64,000 bases of DNA from Burkholderia paludis (GTDB lineage Bacteria > Pseudomonadota > Gammaproteobacteria > Burkholderiales > Burkholderiaceae). Under the pieces are notes generated by a model. It saw nothing but the letters and a program-made list of their open reading frames with translations. It had not been told where the DNA came from and made no database searches. How positions within the stretch are numbered: the stretch's first letter is position 1; the number at the start of each line of letters is the position of its first letter. The DNA lies in assembly GCF_000732615.1 (NCBI RefSeq), contig NZ_JPGL01000020.1, forward strand, positions 62,001-126,000, written 5' to 3'. This document shows, piece after piece, positions 25,669-33,601 of the stretch. Made by a program: the position numbers and the translations under genes.

Positions 25669-25674
25669 TATAAT
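25669..25674 (+). promoter_or_regulatory. Putative -10 element for mfd
   Basis: A perfect TATAAT in the divergent ispD-mfd gap, about 62 bases before the mfd ATG. No convincing -35 lies 17 bases upstream. The same AT patch could serve ispD on the other strand (TATTAT). Confidence 0.4.
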
Positions 25675-25735
25675 AGGTCTTTCGTCTCGACCGGCGCACC
25701 GCGATGCGCCCGTGCACGCCACCCCTGTCGTCCCT

Positions 25736-28700
25736 ATGCCAGATAACGCTTTCACCCCGTCCGCCTCGCCCGTTGCCCGCGTCAAGCCCGGCCAGCGCTT
25801 CGCCTTCGACGGCGCGCATGGTTCCGCCGACGCGCTCGCCATCGCCCGTTATCTCGCCGACAACCGCCAGGCCGTGCCGCTGCTCGCGGTGATCTGCGCG
25901 AACGCGGTCGACGCGCAGCGGCTCTCGCAGGAAATCCGCTACTTCTCCCCCGACGCGCGCGTGCGCCTGCTGCCGGACTGGGAAACGCTGCCGTACGACA
26001 CGTTCTCGCCGCACCAGGATCTCGTCTCCGAGCGTCTCGCGACGCTCCACGATCTCGGCGAAGGCCGCTGCGACATCCTGCTCGTGCCCGCGACCACCGC
26101 GCTGTACCGGATGCCGCCCGCGTCGTTCATGGCGGCATACACGTTCGCCTTCGCGCAGGGCGAGCGGCTCGACGAGGCGAAGCTGAAGGCGCAGCTGACG
26201 CTGGCCGGCTACGAGCATGTGAGCCAGGTCGTGCGGCCCGGCGAATACTGCGTGCGCGGCTCGCTGATCGACCTGTACCCGATGGGCTCGCCGCTGCCGT
26301 ACCGGATCGACCTGTTCGACGACCAGGTCGACTCGATCCGCGCGTTCGACCCCGACACGCAGCGCAGCCTCTACCCGGTGCGCGACGTGCGGCTCCTGCC
26401 CGGTCGCGAGTTTCCGTTCGACGAAGCCGCGCGCACGGCCTTCCGCAGCCGCTGGCGCGAGACTTTCGAGGGCGACCCGAGCCGCGCGCCGATCTACAAG
26501 GACATCGGCAACGGCGTGCCGTCGGCCGGCATCGAGTACTACCTGCCGCTGTTCTTCGACGAAACCGCGACGCTGTTCCACTACCTGCCGCAGGACGCGC
26601 ACCTCGTGTTCACCGGCGATCTCGAAGCGTCGATCCGCCGCTTCACGGCCGACACGAAGCAGCGCCACGCGTTCCTCGCGCACGACCGCGAGCGGCCGAT
26701 CCTCGAGCCGCAGCGGCTGTTCCTGTCCGACGAGGACTTCTTCGCCCTCTCGAAGCCGTTCGCGCGCGTCGCGCTGCCCGCGCAGCCGGCCGGCGGCTGG
26801 GCGACGGCGCTGCCCGAGCTCACCGTCGACCGCCATGCGGACGATCCGCTCGCGTCGCTGCGCTCGTTCGTCGAATCGTCGGGCAAGCGCGTGCTGCTGA
26901 CGGTCGAATCGGCCGGCCGCCGCGAAACGATCCTGCAACTGCTCGCCGATCACCATCTGCGCCCGGCGTCGAACGACCATTTCGCGGGCTGGCTCGCGAG
27001 CGACGAACGCTTCGCGCTCGGCGTCGCGCCGCTGTCGAACGGCTTCGCGGTGCCGGGCGAAGGCTACGCGATCGTCACCGAAACCGAGCTGTACGGCGCA
27101 CTCGGCCGCCGCGCGGGCCGCCGCCGGCAGGAACAGGCCAGCAATGTCGACGCGATGGTGCGCGACCTGTCGGAGCTGAAGGTCGGCGATCCGGTCGTCC
27201 ACGCGCAGCACGGCATCGGCCGCTACATGGGCCTCGTGTCGATGGATCTCGGCGAAGGCGAGACCGAATTCCTGCATCTCGAATACTCGGGCGACAGCAA
27301 GCTCTACGTGCCGGTCGCGCAACTGCACGTGATCTCACGCTACAGCGGCGCCGATCCCGACAGCGCGCCGCTGCACGCGCTCGGCTCCGGCCAGTGGGAG
27401 CGTGCGAAGCGCAAGGCCGCGCAGCAGATCCGCGACACGGCGGCCGAGCTGCTGAACCTGTATGCGCGGCGCGCGGCGCGCGAGGGCCACGCGTTCTCGC
27501 TCGACCCGCGCGACTACGTGAAGTTCGCGGAGAGCTTCGGTTTCGAGGAAACGCCCGACCAGGCCGCCGCGATCGCGGCCGTGATCGGCGACATGACGAG
27601 CGGCAAGCCGATGGACCGCCTCGTGTGCGGCGACGTCGGCTTCGGCAAGACCGAGGTCGCGCTGCGCGCCGCGTTCATCGCGGTGCTGGGCGGCAAGCAG
27701 GTCGCGCTGCTGTCGCCGACCACGCTGCTCGCCGAGCAGCACACGCAGACCTTCGCCGACCGCTTCGCGGACTGGCCGGTGCGGATCGTCGAGCTGTCGC
27801 GCTTCAAGACCACGAAGGAAGTGAATGCGGCGATCGCGCAGATCAACGAAGGCAGCGTCGACATCGTGATCGGCACGCACAAGCTGCTGTCGTCGGACGT
27901 GCAGTTCAAGCGCCTCGGCCTCGTGATCATCGACGAGGAACACCGCTTCGGCGTGCGCCAGAAGGAAGCGCTGAAGGCGCTGCGCGCGGAAGTCGACGTG
28001 CTGACGCTCACCGCGACGCCGATCCCGCGCACGCTCGGGATGGCGCTCGAAGGCTTGCGCGATTTCTCGGTCATCGCCACCGCGCCGCAGAAGCGGCTCG
28101 CGATCAAGACCTTCGTGCGCCGCGAGGAGGAAAGCGTGATCCGCGAGGCGATGCTGCGCGAGCTGAAGCGCGGCGGCCAGGTCTACTTCCTGCACAACGA
28201 GGTCGAGACGATCGAGAACCGCAGGGCGATGCTCGAGGAACTGGTGCCCGAGGCGCGCATCGCGATCGCGCACGGCCAGATGCACGAGCGCGAGCTCGAG
28301 CGCGTGATGCGCGATTTCGTCGCGCAGCGCGCGAACGTACTGCTGTGCACGACGATCATCGAGACCGGCATCGACGTGCCGAGCGCGAACACGATCATCA
28401 TGCATCGCTCGGACAAGTTCGGCCTCGCGCAGCTCCACCAGTTGCGCGGCCGCGTCGGCCGTTCGCACCACCAGGCGTACGCGTACCTGCTCGTGCACGA
28501 TCCGCAGGCCCTGACCAAGCAGGCGCAGCGTCGCCTCGAGGCGATCCAGCAGATGGAGGAGCTGGGCTCGGGCTTCTATCTCGCGATGCACGACCTCGAG
28601 ATCCGCGGCACCGGCGAGGTGCTCGGCGACAAGCAGTCGGGCGAAATCCACGAGATCGGCTTCCAGCTCTATACGGACATGCTGAACGACGCGGTGAAGG

Positions 28701-29206
28701 CGCTGAAGAACGGCAAGGAGCCCGACCTCACCGCCCCGCTCGCCGCGACGACGGAAATCAACCTGCATGCGCCCGCGATCCTGCCGGCCGACTACTGCGC
28801 GGACGTGCAGGAGCGGCTGTCGCTGTACAAGCGCCTCGCGAACTGCGAGCATGGCGACGCGATCGACGGCATCCAGGAAGAACTGATCGACCGCTTCGGC
28901 AAGCTGCCGCCGCAGGCGCACGCGCTCGTCGAGACGCACCGCCTGCGGATCGCCGCGAAGCCGCTCGGCATCGTGAAGATCGACGCGAGCGAGGTTGCGA
29001 TCGGGCTGCAGTTCGAGCCGAACCCGCCGATCGATCCGATGCGGATCATCGAGATGGTGCAGAAGCACCGGCACATCAAGCTCGCGGGCCAGGACAAGCT
29101 GCGCATCGAAACACGCTCGCCCGATCTCGCGATCCGCGTATCGACGATCAAGGAAACGCTGCGCGCGCTCGGCCCCAGGCAGGGCGCGGCCGCCGCGGCG
29201 CGCTGA
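25736..29206 (+). CDS. mfd: Transcription-repair coupling factor Mfd
   Basis: 1156-residue translocase that removes stalled RNA polymerase and recruits UvrA. Domains in order: UvrB-like N-terminal region (PDWETLPYDTFSPHQD near residue 80), RNA polymerase-interacting domain around residues 480-550 (KVGDPVVHAQHGIGRYMGL), a RecG-like helicase with Walker A GDVGFGKTEVALRAA near residue 640 and IIDEEHRFGV, the QLRGRVGR motif VI, and the C-terminal TRCF domain. Length is close to the E. coli protein. The start MPDNAFTPS at 25736 is preferred over a GTG 24 bases earlier. Confidence 0.97.
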   Translation: MPDNAFTPSASPVARVKPGQRFAFDGAHGSADALAIARYLADNRQAVPLLAVICANAVDAQRLSQEIRYFSPDARVRLLPDWETLPYDTFSPHQDLVSERLATLHDLGEGRCDILLVPATTALYRMPPASFMAAYTFAFAQGERLDEAKLKAQLTLAGYEHVSQVVRPGEYCVRGSLIDLYPMGSPLPYRIDLFDDQVDSIRAFDPDTQRSLYPVRDVRLLPGREFPFDEAARTAFRSRWRETFEGDPSRAPIYKDIGNGVPSAGIEYYLPLFFDETATLFHYLPQDAHLVFTGDLEASIRRFTADTKQRHAFLAHDRERPILEPQRLFLSDEDFFALSKPFARVALPAQPAGGWATALPELTVDRHADDPLASLRSFVESSGKRVLLTVESAGRRETILQLLADHHLRPASNDHFAGWLASDERFALGVAPLSNGFAVPGEGYAIVTETELYGALGRRAGRRRQEQASNVDAMVRDLSELKVGDPVVHAQHGIGRYMGLVSMDLGEGETEFLHLEYSGDSKLYVPVAQLHVISRYSGADPDSAPLHALGSGQWERAKRKAAQQIRDTAAELLNLYARRAAREGHAFSLDPRDYVKFAESFGFEETPDQAAAIAAVIGDMTSGKPMDRLVCGDVGFGKTEVALRAAFIAVLGGKQVALLSPTTLLAEQHTQTFADRFADWPVRIVELSRFKTTKEVNAAIAQINEGSVDIVIGTHKLLSSDVQFKRLGLVIIDEEHRFGVRQKEALKALRAEVDVLTLTATPIPRTLGMALEGLRDFSVIATAPQKRLAIKTFVRREEESVIREAMLRELKRGGQVYFLHNEVETIENRRAMLEELVPEARIAIAHGQMHERELERVMRDFVAQRANVLLCTTIIETGIDVPSANTIIMHRSDKFGLAQLHQLRGRVGRSHHQAYAYLLVHDPQALTKQAQRRLEAIQQMEELGSGFYLAMHDLEIRGTGEVLGDKQSGEIHEIGFQLYTDMLNDAVKALKNGKEPDLTAPLAATTEINLHAPAILPADYCADVQERLSLYKRLANCEHGDAIDGIQEELIDRFGKLPPQAHALVETHRLRIAAKPLGIVKIDASEVAIGLQFEPNPPIDPMRIIEMVQKHRHIKLAGQDKLRIETRSPDLAIRVSTIKETLRALGPRQGAAAAAR

Positions 29207-29300
29207 CGGTCGCGGCGATGCTGCGGTGCGTCGCGCCCGCGGCAGGCGCGGCGAAGCGTTTTTGAGTATGATTTTCCCATTCATCAGACGGAGTTCCGCC

Positions 29301-30521
29301 ATGTCCACTCTCGACGCGACGGCGTCGTCCGCCGCCGCCCAAGGCGACGCGCCGCTCGTCAGCCTGCCCTGGATCAAGCAACTGGTGTCGATGGACACGA
29401 CGAGCCGCGTGCCGAATCTCGGCCTGATCGAAACGGTGCGCGACGCGCTGGCCGCGAAGGGCATCGTCTCGACCATCACGCACGATTCGCGCGAAGGCTG
29501 GGCCAACCTGTTTGCGACCGTGCCCGCGCACGACGGCTCGACGAACGGCGGCATCGTGCTGTCGGGGCACACCGACGTCGTGCCCGTCGACGGCCAGCAA
29601 TGGGACAGCAACCCGTTCGCACCGGAAATCCGCGACGGCCGCCTGTACGGCCGCGGCACCTGCGACATGAAGGGCTTCATCGGCACGGCGCTCGCACTGC
29701 TGCCCGAGATGCAGGCGACGAAGCTCGCACAGCCGATCCATTTCGCGCTGTCCTACGACGAGGAGATCGGCTGCGCCGGCGCGCCGCTGATGATCGCCGA
29801 CCTGGTCAAGCGCGGCGTGCAGCCGTCGGGCTGCATCGTCGGCGAGCCCACCAGCATGCGTCCGATCATTGCGCACAAGGGCATCAACGCGTACCGCTGC
29901 TGCGTGCGCGGCCACGCGGCGCATTCGTCGCTGACGCCGAAGGGGCTGAACGCGATCGAGTATGCGGCGCGCCTGATCTGCCACATCCGCGACATCGCCG
30001 ACCGCTTCCGCGCGGAAGGCCCGTTCGACGCGCTGTACGACGTGCCGTTCACCACGGCGCAGACGAGCACGATCCAGGGCGGCAACGCGATCAACACGGT
30101 GCCGGCCGAATGCCGGTTCGATTTCGAGTTCCGCAACCTGCCCACGCTCGATCCGGAGCAGATCTTCACGCGCATCGAAGCGTATGCGCAGGAAACGCTG
30201 CTGCCGCAGATGCGCCGCGAGCATCCGAACGCCGCCATCGAATTCTCGAAGATCGCCGCGGCGCCGGGCCTCGATGCGACCGAGCAGGCCGCGATCACGC
30301 AGCTCGTGCGCGCGCTGACCGCCGACCAGGACAAGCGCAAGGTCGCGTACGGCACCGAGGCCGGCCTGTTCGAACGCGCGGGCGTCCCGAGCGTCGTGTG
30401 CGGGCCCGGCAACATCGAGCAGGCGCACAAGCCGAACGAATACGTCGAGCTTGCGCAGCTCGCCGGCTGCGAGCAGTTCCTGCGCAAGTTCATCCGCAGC
30501 ATGTCGGTCGACGCTCACTGA
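29301..30521 (+). CDS. argE: Acetylornithine deacetylase ArgE
   Basis: 406-residue M20 zinc metallohydrolase that releases acetate from N-acetylornithine in arginine synthesis. Metal and catalytic elements: GHTDVVPVDGQQWDSNPF near residue 90, GRGTCDMKGF, SYDEEIGCAGAP and the C-terminal VCGPGNIEQAHKPNEYV. The dimerisation insert lies in the middle of the chain. GGAG lies about 8 bases before the ATG at 29301; upstream extension overlaps mfd and is not real. M20 paralogues with other N-acyl substrates exist, but the overall match favours ArgE. Confidence 0.9.
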   Translation: MSTLDATASSAAAQGDAPLVSLPWIKQLVSMDTTSRVPNLGLIETVRDALAAKGIVSTITHDSREGWANLFATVPAHDGSTNGGIVLSGHTDVVPVDGQQWDSNPFAPEIRDGRLYGRGTCDMKGFIGTALALLPEMQATKLAQPIHFALSYDEEIGCAGAPLMIADLVKRGVQPSGCIVGEPTSMRPIIAHKGINAYRCCVRGHAAHSSLTPKGLNAIEYAARLICHIRDIADRFRAEGPFDALYDVPFTTAQTSTIQGGNAINTVPAECRFDFEFRNLPTLDPEQIFTRIEAYAQETLLPQMRREHPNAAIEFSKIAAAPGLDATEQAAITQLVRALTADQDKRKVAYGTEAGLFERAGVPSVVCGPGNIEQAHKPNEYVELAQLAGCEQFLRKFIRSMSVDAH

Positions 30522-30536
30522 CTGCCTCCCCGCCAC

Positions 30537-30560
30537 GCCGGCCCGCGTGTGCGGGCCGGC
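30537..30560. terminator. Perfect GC hairpin between argE and the dehydratase gene
   Basis: CGCCGGCCCGC pairs with GCGGGCCGGC across a GTGT loop. There is no T-run, so it is more likely an mRNA-stabilising or weak terminating element than a classical terminator. Confidence 0.35.
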
Positions 30561-30582
30561 CCACTCCGCCACCCGCCACGTC

Positions 30583-31602
30583 ATGTCGACTGAACAACAG
30601 GGCACGGCCCATCCGACGATCGACGGCGAGCCGATCCCGACGCTCGACGACATCGCCGCGCAGCATTTCGCGTTGTCGCCGTGGGTCGCACGCACGCCCG
30701 TCTTCGAGCGCGCCGACCTGCCGTCCCTCGAGGGCACGCACGTCAACTTCAAGTTCGAGCTGCTGCAGGCGAGCGGCAGCTTCAAGGCGCGCGGCGCATT
30801 CACGCATCTGCTCGCGCTCGACGAGGCGCGCAGGAACGCCGGCGTGACCTGCGTGTCGGCCGGCAACCACGCGGCGGCCGTCGCGTATGCGGCAATGCGG
30901 CTCGGCAGCAGCGCAAAAGTCGTGATGTTCCATACCGCAAGCCCGTCGCGCATCGCGCAATGCAAGCGGTACCGCGCGGAAGTCGTGCTGGCGGCCAGCG
31001 CGTCGCAGGCGTTCGATCTCGTCCGACGGATCGAGGCGGAGGAAGGCCGCTTCTTCATTCATCCGTTCAACGGCTATCACACGATCCTCGGCACCGCGAC
31101 GCTCGGCTACGAATGGGCGACGCAGACGCCCGACCTCGACGCGGTGATCGTGCCGATCGGCGGCGGCGGGCTCGCGGCCGGCATGGCGACCGCGCTGCGG
31201 CTCGCGAATCCGCGCGTGCACGTGTACGGCGTCGAGCCGGAAGGCGCCGACGCGATGAGCCGCAGCTTCGCGGCGAATCACACGATCCGGATGAGCGCGA
31301 TGCAGACGATCGCCGATTCGCTGATGGCGCCGCATACCGAGGAATACAGCTACCAGCTGTGCCGGCGCCACGTCGACCGCATCGTCACCGTGTCCGACGA
31401 CGCGCTGCGCGCCGCGATGCTGTTCCTGTTCTCGCACCTGAAACTGTCGATCGAGCCGGCTTGCGCGGCCGCGCTCGCCGCGCTGCTCGGCCCGCTGCGC
31501 GAGACGCTGCAGGGCAAGCGCGTCGGCGTGCTGCTGTCGGGCACGAACACCGACCCCGCCACCCTCGGCATGCATCTCGCGCACGCGACGTTGCAGCACT
31601 GA
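30583..31602 (+). CDS. Threonine/serine dehydratase (PLP-dependent, type II fold)
   Basis: 339-residue PLP enzyme. The lysine that binds PLP is Lys68 in ASGSFKARGA; the substrate/phosphate loops VSAGNHAAAVAYAA and IGGGGLAAGM are present. It lacks the C-terminal ACT regulatory domains of biosynthetic IlvA, so it resembles catabolic or short dehydratases (TdcB, serine racemase-like). Products would be 2-oxobutyrate or pyruvate plus ammonia. It lies 61 bases after argE on the same strand. Substrate preference cannot be read from sequence. Confidence 0.87.
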   Translation: MSTEQQGTAHPTIDGEPIPTLDDIAAQHFALSPWVARTPVFERADLPSLEGTHVNFKFELLQASGSFKARGAFTHLLALDEARRNAGVTCVSAGNHAAAVAYAAMRLGSSAKVVMFHTASPSRIAQCKRYRAEVVLAASASQAFDLVRRIEAEEGRFFIHPFNGYHTILGTATLGYEWATQTPDLDAVIVPIGGGGLAAGMATALRLANPRVHVYGVEPEGADAMSRSFAANHTIRMSAMQTIADSLMAPHTEEYSYQLCRRHVDRIVTVSDDALRAAMLFLFSHLKLSIEPACAAALAALLGPLRETLQGKRVGVLLSGTNTDPATLGMHLAHATLQH

Positions 31603-31630
31603 ACGCGCCGGGCGCCGGCGCACCGACCTA

Positions 31631-31671
31631 GGGTTATCCCCAGATTATGTTGACAGCCCTGTTGATAACCC
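31631..31671. repeat. Inverted GGGTTATC repeat with two near-consensus DnaA boxes
   Basis: GGGTTATC (31631-31638) and GATAACCC (31664-31671) are perfect complements 25 bases apart. Inside are TTATCCCCA (31634-31642, plus) and TTATCAACA (31660-31668, minus), each one mismatch from the DnaA box TTATCCACA. TTGACA occurs at about 31650-31655. No origin genes are nearby. Confidence 0.45.
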
Positions 31672-31745
31672 GCCGGACAAACACGCAAGTGGTTGAACGC
31701 GCAGCGTTTTGCGGGCGCGAAGGTCGATCGTCGCAAATTGGGCAG

Positions 31746-32216
31746 ATGCGGTCACAGGGCGCACGCGCCGCGACGCGGCGCCCCCGCGTGCGGCCGGTGC
31801 TCGGCGCCCTCGCGATCGCGCTGCTCGCCGGTTGCGCGGCGCCGCCCTCGCCCGTCGTCGGCGCGCAGCCGGCCTGCACGCAGCCGGGCGAGCACCGCAT
31901 GTTGCAGGCCGACCTCCTGTTCGGGCGCGACATCGCCGGGCGCGGCGCCGTCACCGACGCGGAGCGCGCGGCCTTCCTCGCCGACACGGTCACGCCGCGC
32001 TTCCCCGATGGCCTCACCTACTGGGATACGCACGGCCAGTGGCGCGACCGCGCGAGCGGCGCGATCACGCACGAAGACAGCTTCGTGATCCGTATCCTCG
32101 CCGACGATACACCCGACACGCGCGCACGGCTCACCGCGATCCGCCAAGCGTACGTGCAGCGCTTCCATCAGGAGTCGGTCGGCATCACGCTCGTGCCGGC
32201 CTGCGCGTCGTTCTGA
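31746..32216 (+). CDS. DUF3574 lipoprotein
   Basis: 156-residue exported protein. Positively charged N-terminus, a hydrophobic stretch and a lipobox LLAGC near residue 29 mark a lipoprotein. The rest matches DUF3574 (LFGRDIAGRGAVTDAERAAF, TPRFPDGLTYWDTHGQW, HEDSFVIRIL, VQRFHQESVGITLVPACASF). Function is unknown for the family. The start at 31746 puts the lipobox at a usual distance; the upstream frame is not conserved. Confidence 0.82.
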   Translation: MRSQGARAATRRPRVRPVLGALAIALLAGCAAPPSPVVGAQPACTQPGEHRMLQADLLFGRDIAGRGAVTDAERAAFLADTVTPRFPDGLTYWDTHGQWRDRASGAITHEDSFVIRILADDTPDTRARLTAIRQAYVQRFHQESVGITLVPACASF

Positions 32217-32429
32217 TTCAGCCTCCGGTCGCAAAAATGCAGGCGGGCTACTGACGCCCAGCCGCGAGCAACGGCGATGTTGACCCCACTCACCGGAAAG
32301 CGCGGCCAGCGGATATCAGGCGTGCACTCGGACACACTCTTATACCGCGAGGCTACGGAATCGACGTCGTCGGAGAGCAGTAATTGCAGACGAAAAAAGG
32401 CACCTGATTTATGAGATAAATCGGCGATG

Positions 32430-32458
32430 TTGACATGAATGCAAATGCGATTCATTAT
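32430..32458 (+). promoter_or_regulatory. Promoter of the microcin-like gene
   Basis: TTGACA (32430-32435), a perfect -35, a 17-base spacer and CATTAT (32453-32458) as -10, giving a start near 32465 and a leader of about 60 bases before the ATG at 32525. Confidence 0.65.
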
Positions 32459-32459
32459 C
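32441..32459. promoter_or_regulatory. Fur-box-like operator overlapping the promoter
   Basis: GCAAATGCGATTCATTATC matches the 19-base Fur consensus GATAATGATAATCATTATC at 14 positions by my count, including an unbroken 8-base right side. It overlaps the spacer and -10 of the promoter, the expected place for iron-dependent repression. Confidence 0.6.
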
Positions 32460-32524
32460 ATTCGCGCCGATCACGTCTTTAAGTGACCGGTTCTTCCAAC
32501 AATTTCAAATCGGAGTCCTGAATA

Positions 32525-32857
32525 ATGAAAGTACTGAGTAGTCAGGATGTGATGAGAGTATCGGGGGCCGGTCTTGCCGGGACCGTGGCTGGCGGCGTAG
32601 CCGGAACCGTTGCCGGACAATATATAGGGGCGGAAGTCGGCGCCGGAATTGGCGCTGCGGTTGGATCCATCGTTCCAGGAGTCGGCACGGTGGGCGGAGC
32701 GATTATCGGCGGCGCAGTCGGCATGTTATATGGCCCGACTGTTGGCGGATTGACCGGCGCCTACGTACTTGATCGCATTCAAGACTACGGTTGGTCGTAC
32801 TTTTCCCCTCGTGGTGTCTCGTTTGAGCAGCTGTGGGAAGCGACGAGCAGCCTGTAG
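32525..32857 (+). CDS. Microcin/bacteriocin-like glycine-zipper peptide with a double-glycine-type leader
   Basis: 110 residues. The first ~15 residues (MKVLSSQDVMRVSGA) match the double-glycine leader pattern of class II microcins and bacteriocins (L-S..E/D-V..VSG-G/A), which is cut by C39-peptidase ABC exporters. The next ~65 residues are a run of GxxxG-type glycine zippers (VAGGVAGTVAGQYIGAEVGA, GGAIIGGAVGML), suited to membrane insertion. The C-terminus (DYGWSYFSPRGVSFEQLWEA) is aromatic. GGAG lies 9 bases before the ATG. Codons such as AGA, ATA and AGT are unlike the neighbours. No cysteine or serine-rich siderophore tail. No exporter gene lies in the window. A non-toxic glycine-zipper protein remains possible. 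Confidence 0.65.
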   Translation: MKVLSSQDVMRVSGAGLAGTVAGGVAGTVAGQYIGAEVGAGIGAAVGSIVPGVGTVGGAIIGGAVGMLYGPTVGGLTGAYVLDRIQDYGWSYFSPRGVSFEQLWEATSSL

Positions 32858-32933
32858 TTGATGGAAATAGCCGATTCCCGGAAAAACTAGTGGAATCTCA
32901 CCGTATCGAATCAATCATTATTTTCGATATCTC

Positions 32934-33311
32934 ATGCTGATCCCTGTCAGGCGCTTTCTCGAAGTGACTATTGCGCGTCTGTTCGCCGCGCAGTTAGTGA
33001 GTATCGTTGCATTTCTGATGCTTGCTCAAAATCGAGCCGCCAAATATCTCGTGTTCTGTGCGACTTGCTTTGTCGGGGCATTCATTGTCGGGCGCCTGAC
33101 CCGCATCTGCGGGCAATCCGGTTGCGATCGATTGCCCTACTATCCCCGCTGGCTCTCAATGCAGGCCGTCATCCTCAATCTTGGGTTGTCACTGATTGCC
33201 TTGGCCGCCGGTCGGAACGGATGGATATGCGCTGTCACGCTTCCCTGCATATTCGGCCTGGTTTGTAGCGACTATCTTTACTTGCGGCGTCAGGACCAGT
33301 CAAAGCGCTAA
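32934..33311 (+). CDS. Four-helix membrane protein, candidate immunity protein
   Basis: 125 residues with about four hydrophobic helices: residues ~13-31 (IARLFAAQLVSIVAFLMLA), ~36-55, ~74-92 (QAVILNLGLSLIALAAG) and ~95-116. The loop between helices 2 and 3 has a pair of cysteines (RICGQSGCDRL). It follows the microcin-like gene by 76 bases on the same strand and shares its low GC, so it is probably in the same transcript. Small hydrophobic proteins next to pore-forming bacteriocins are commonly immunity proteins, but there is no family match. There is no obvious Shine-Dalgarno sequence at the ATG. Confidence 0.6.
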   Translation: MLIPVRRFLEVTIARLFAAQLVSIVAFLMLAQNRAAKYLVFCATCFVGAFIVGRLTRICGQSGCDRLPYYPRWLSMQAVILNLGLSLIALAAGRNGWICAVTLPCIFGLVCSDYLYLRRQDQSKR

Positions 33312-33547
33312 CTGCACGGGCGAACATGGGAAAGTAGCGCATCCCGACAACGCGCCGGAAAGTCGATATACCGATTGCCTCGTGAAATTCAAAGTAATCC
33401 AGCTTCGATAATTTGCCTGGCTGATCATGTCGATTCAGCAATCGCTCTTTCGTACGAGGGCTGAGCAAGCCCAGCGCAAGACTTCGTTCGTTGTGACCAA
33501 CTTATGGCGGGACTTACCCCCGCAGGAGTCCGCCCATGCCGGGCGCA
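33312..33547. other. Intergenic remainder of the low-GC segment
   Basis: About 235 bases between the membrane protein and the mrcA terminator. Two short frames (33235-33468 minus, 33427-33627 plus) lack ribosome binding sites and domains. Nothing else is recognised; an abrupt return to high GC near 33,500 marks the right edge of the inserted-looking segment. Confidence 0.45.
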
Positions 33548-33575
33548 CAAAAAACGGGCGCCCGAAGGCGCCCGT
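33548..33575 (-). terminator. Terminator of mrcA
   Basis: ACGGGCGCC (33554-33562) pairs perfectly with GGCGCCCGT (33567-33575) across a CGAA loop. On the minus strand a T6 run follows (33553-33548). It lies about 26 bases past the mrcA stop. Confidence 0.9.
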
Positions 33576-33601
33576 CGCATGCATGAACAGCGGCGTACCG
33601 C

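Larger units (their letters stand above)
32217..32524. other. AT-richer promoter region of the microcin-like gene
   Basis: 308 bases with clearly lower GC than the flanking genes. Apart from the promoter and Fur-box-like sequence listed separately, nothing else is recognisable. A minus-strand open frame (32168-32461) has no ribosome binding site and is rejected. Confidence 0.6.
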
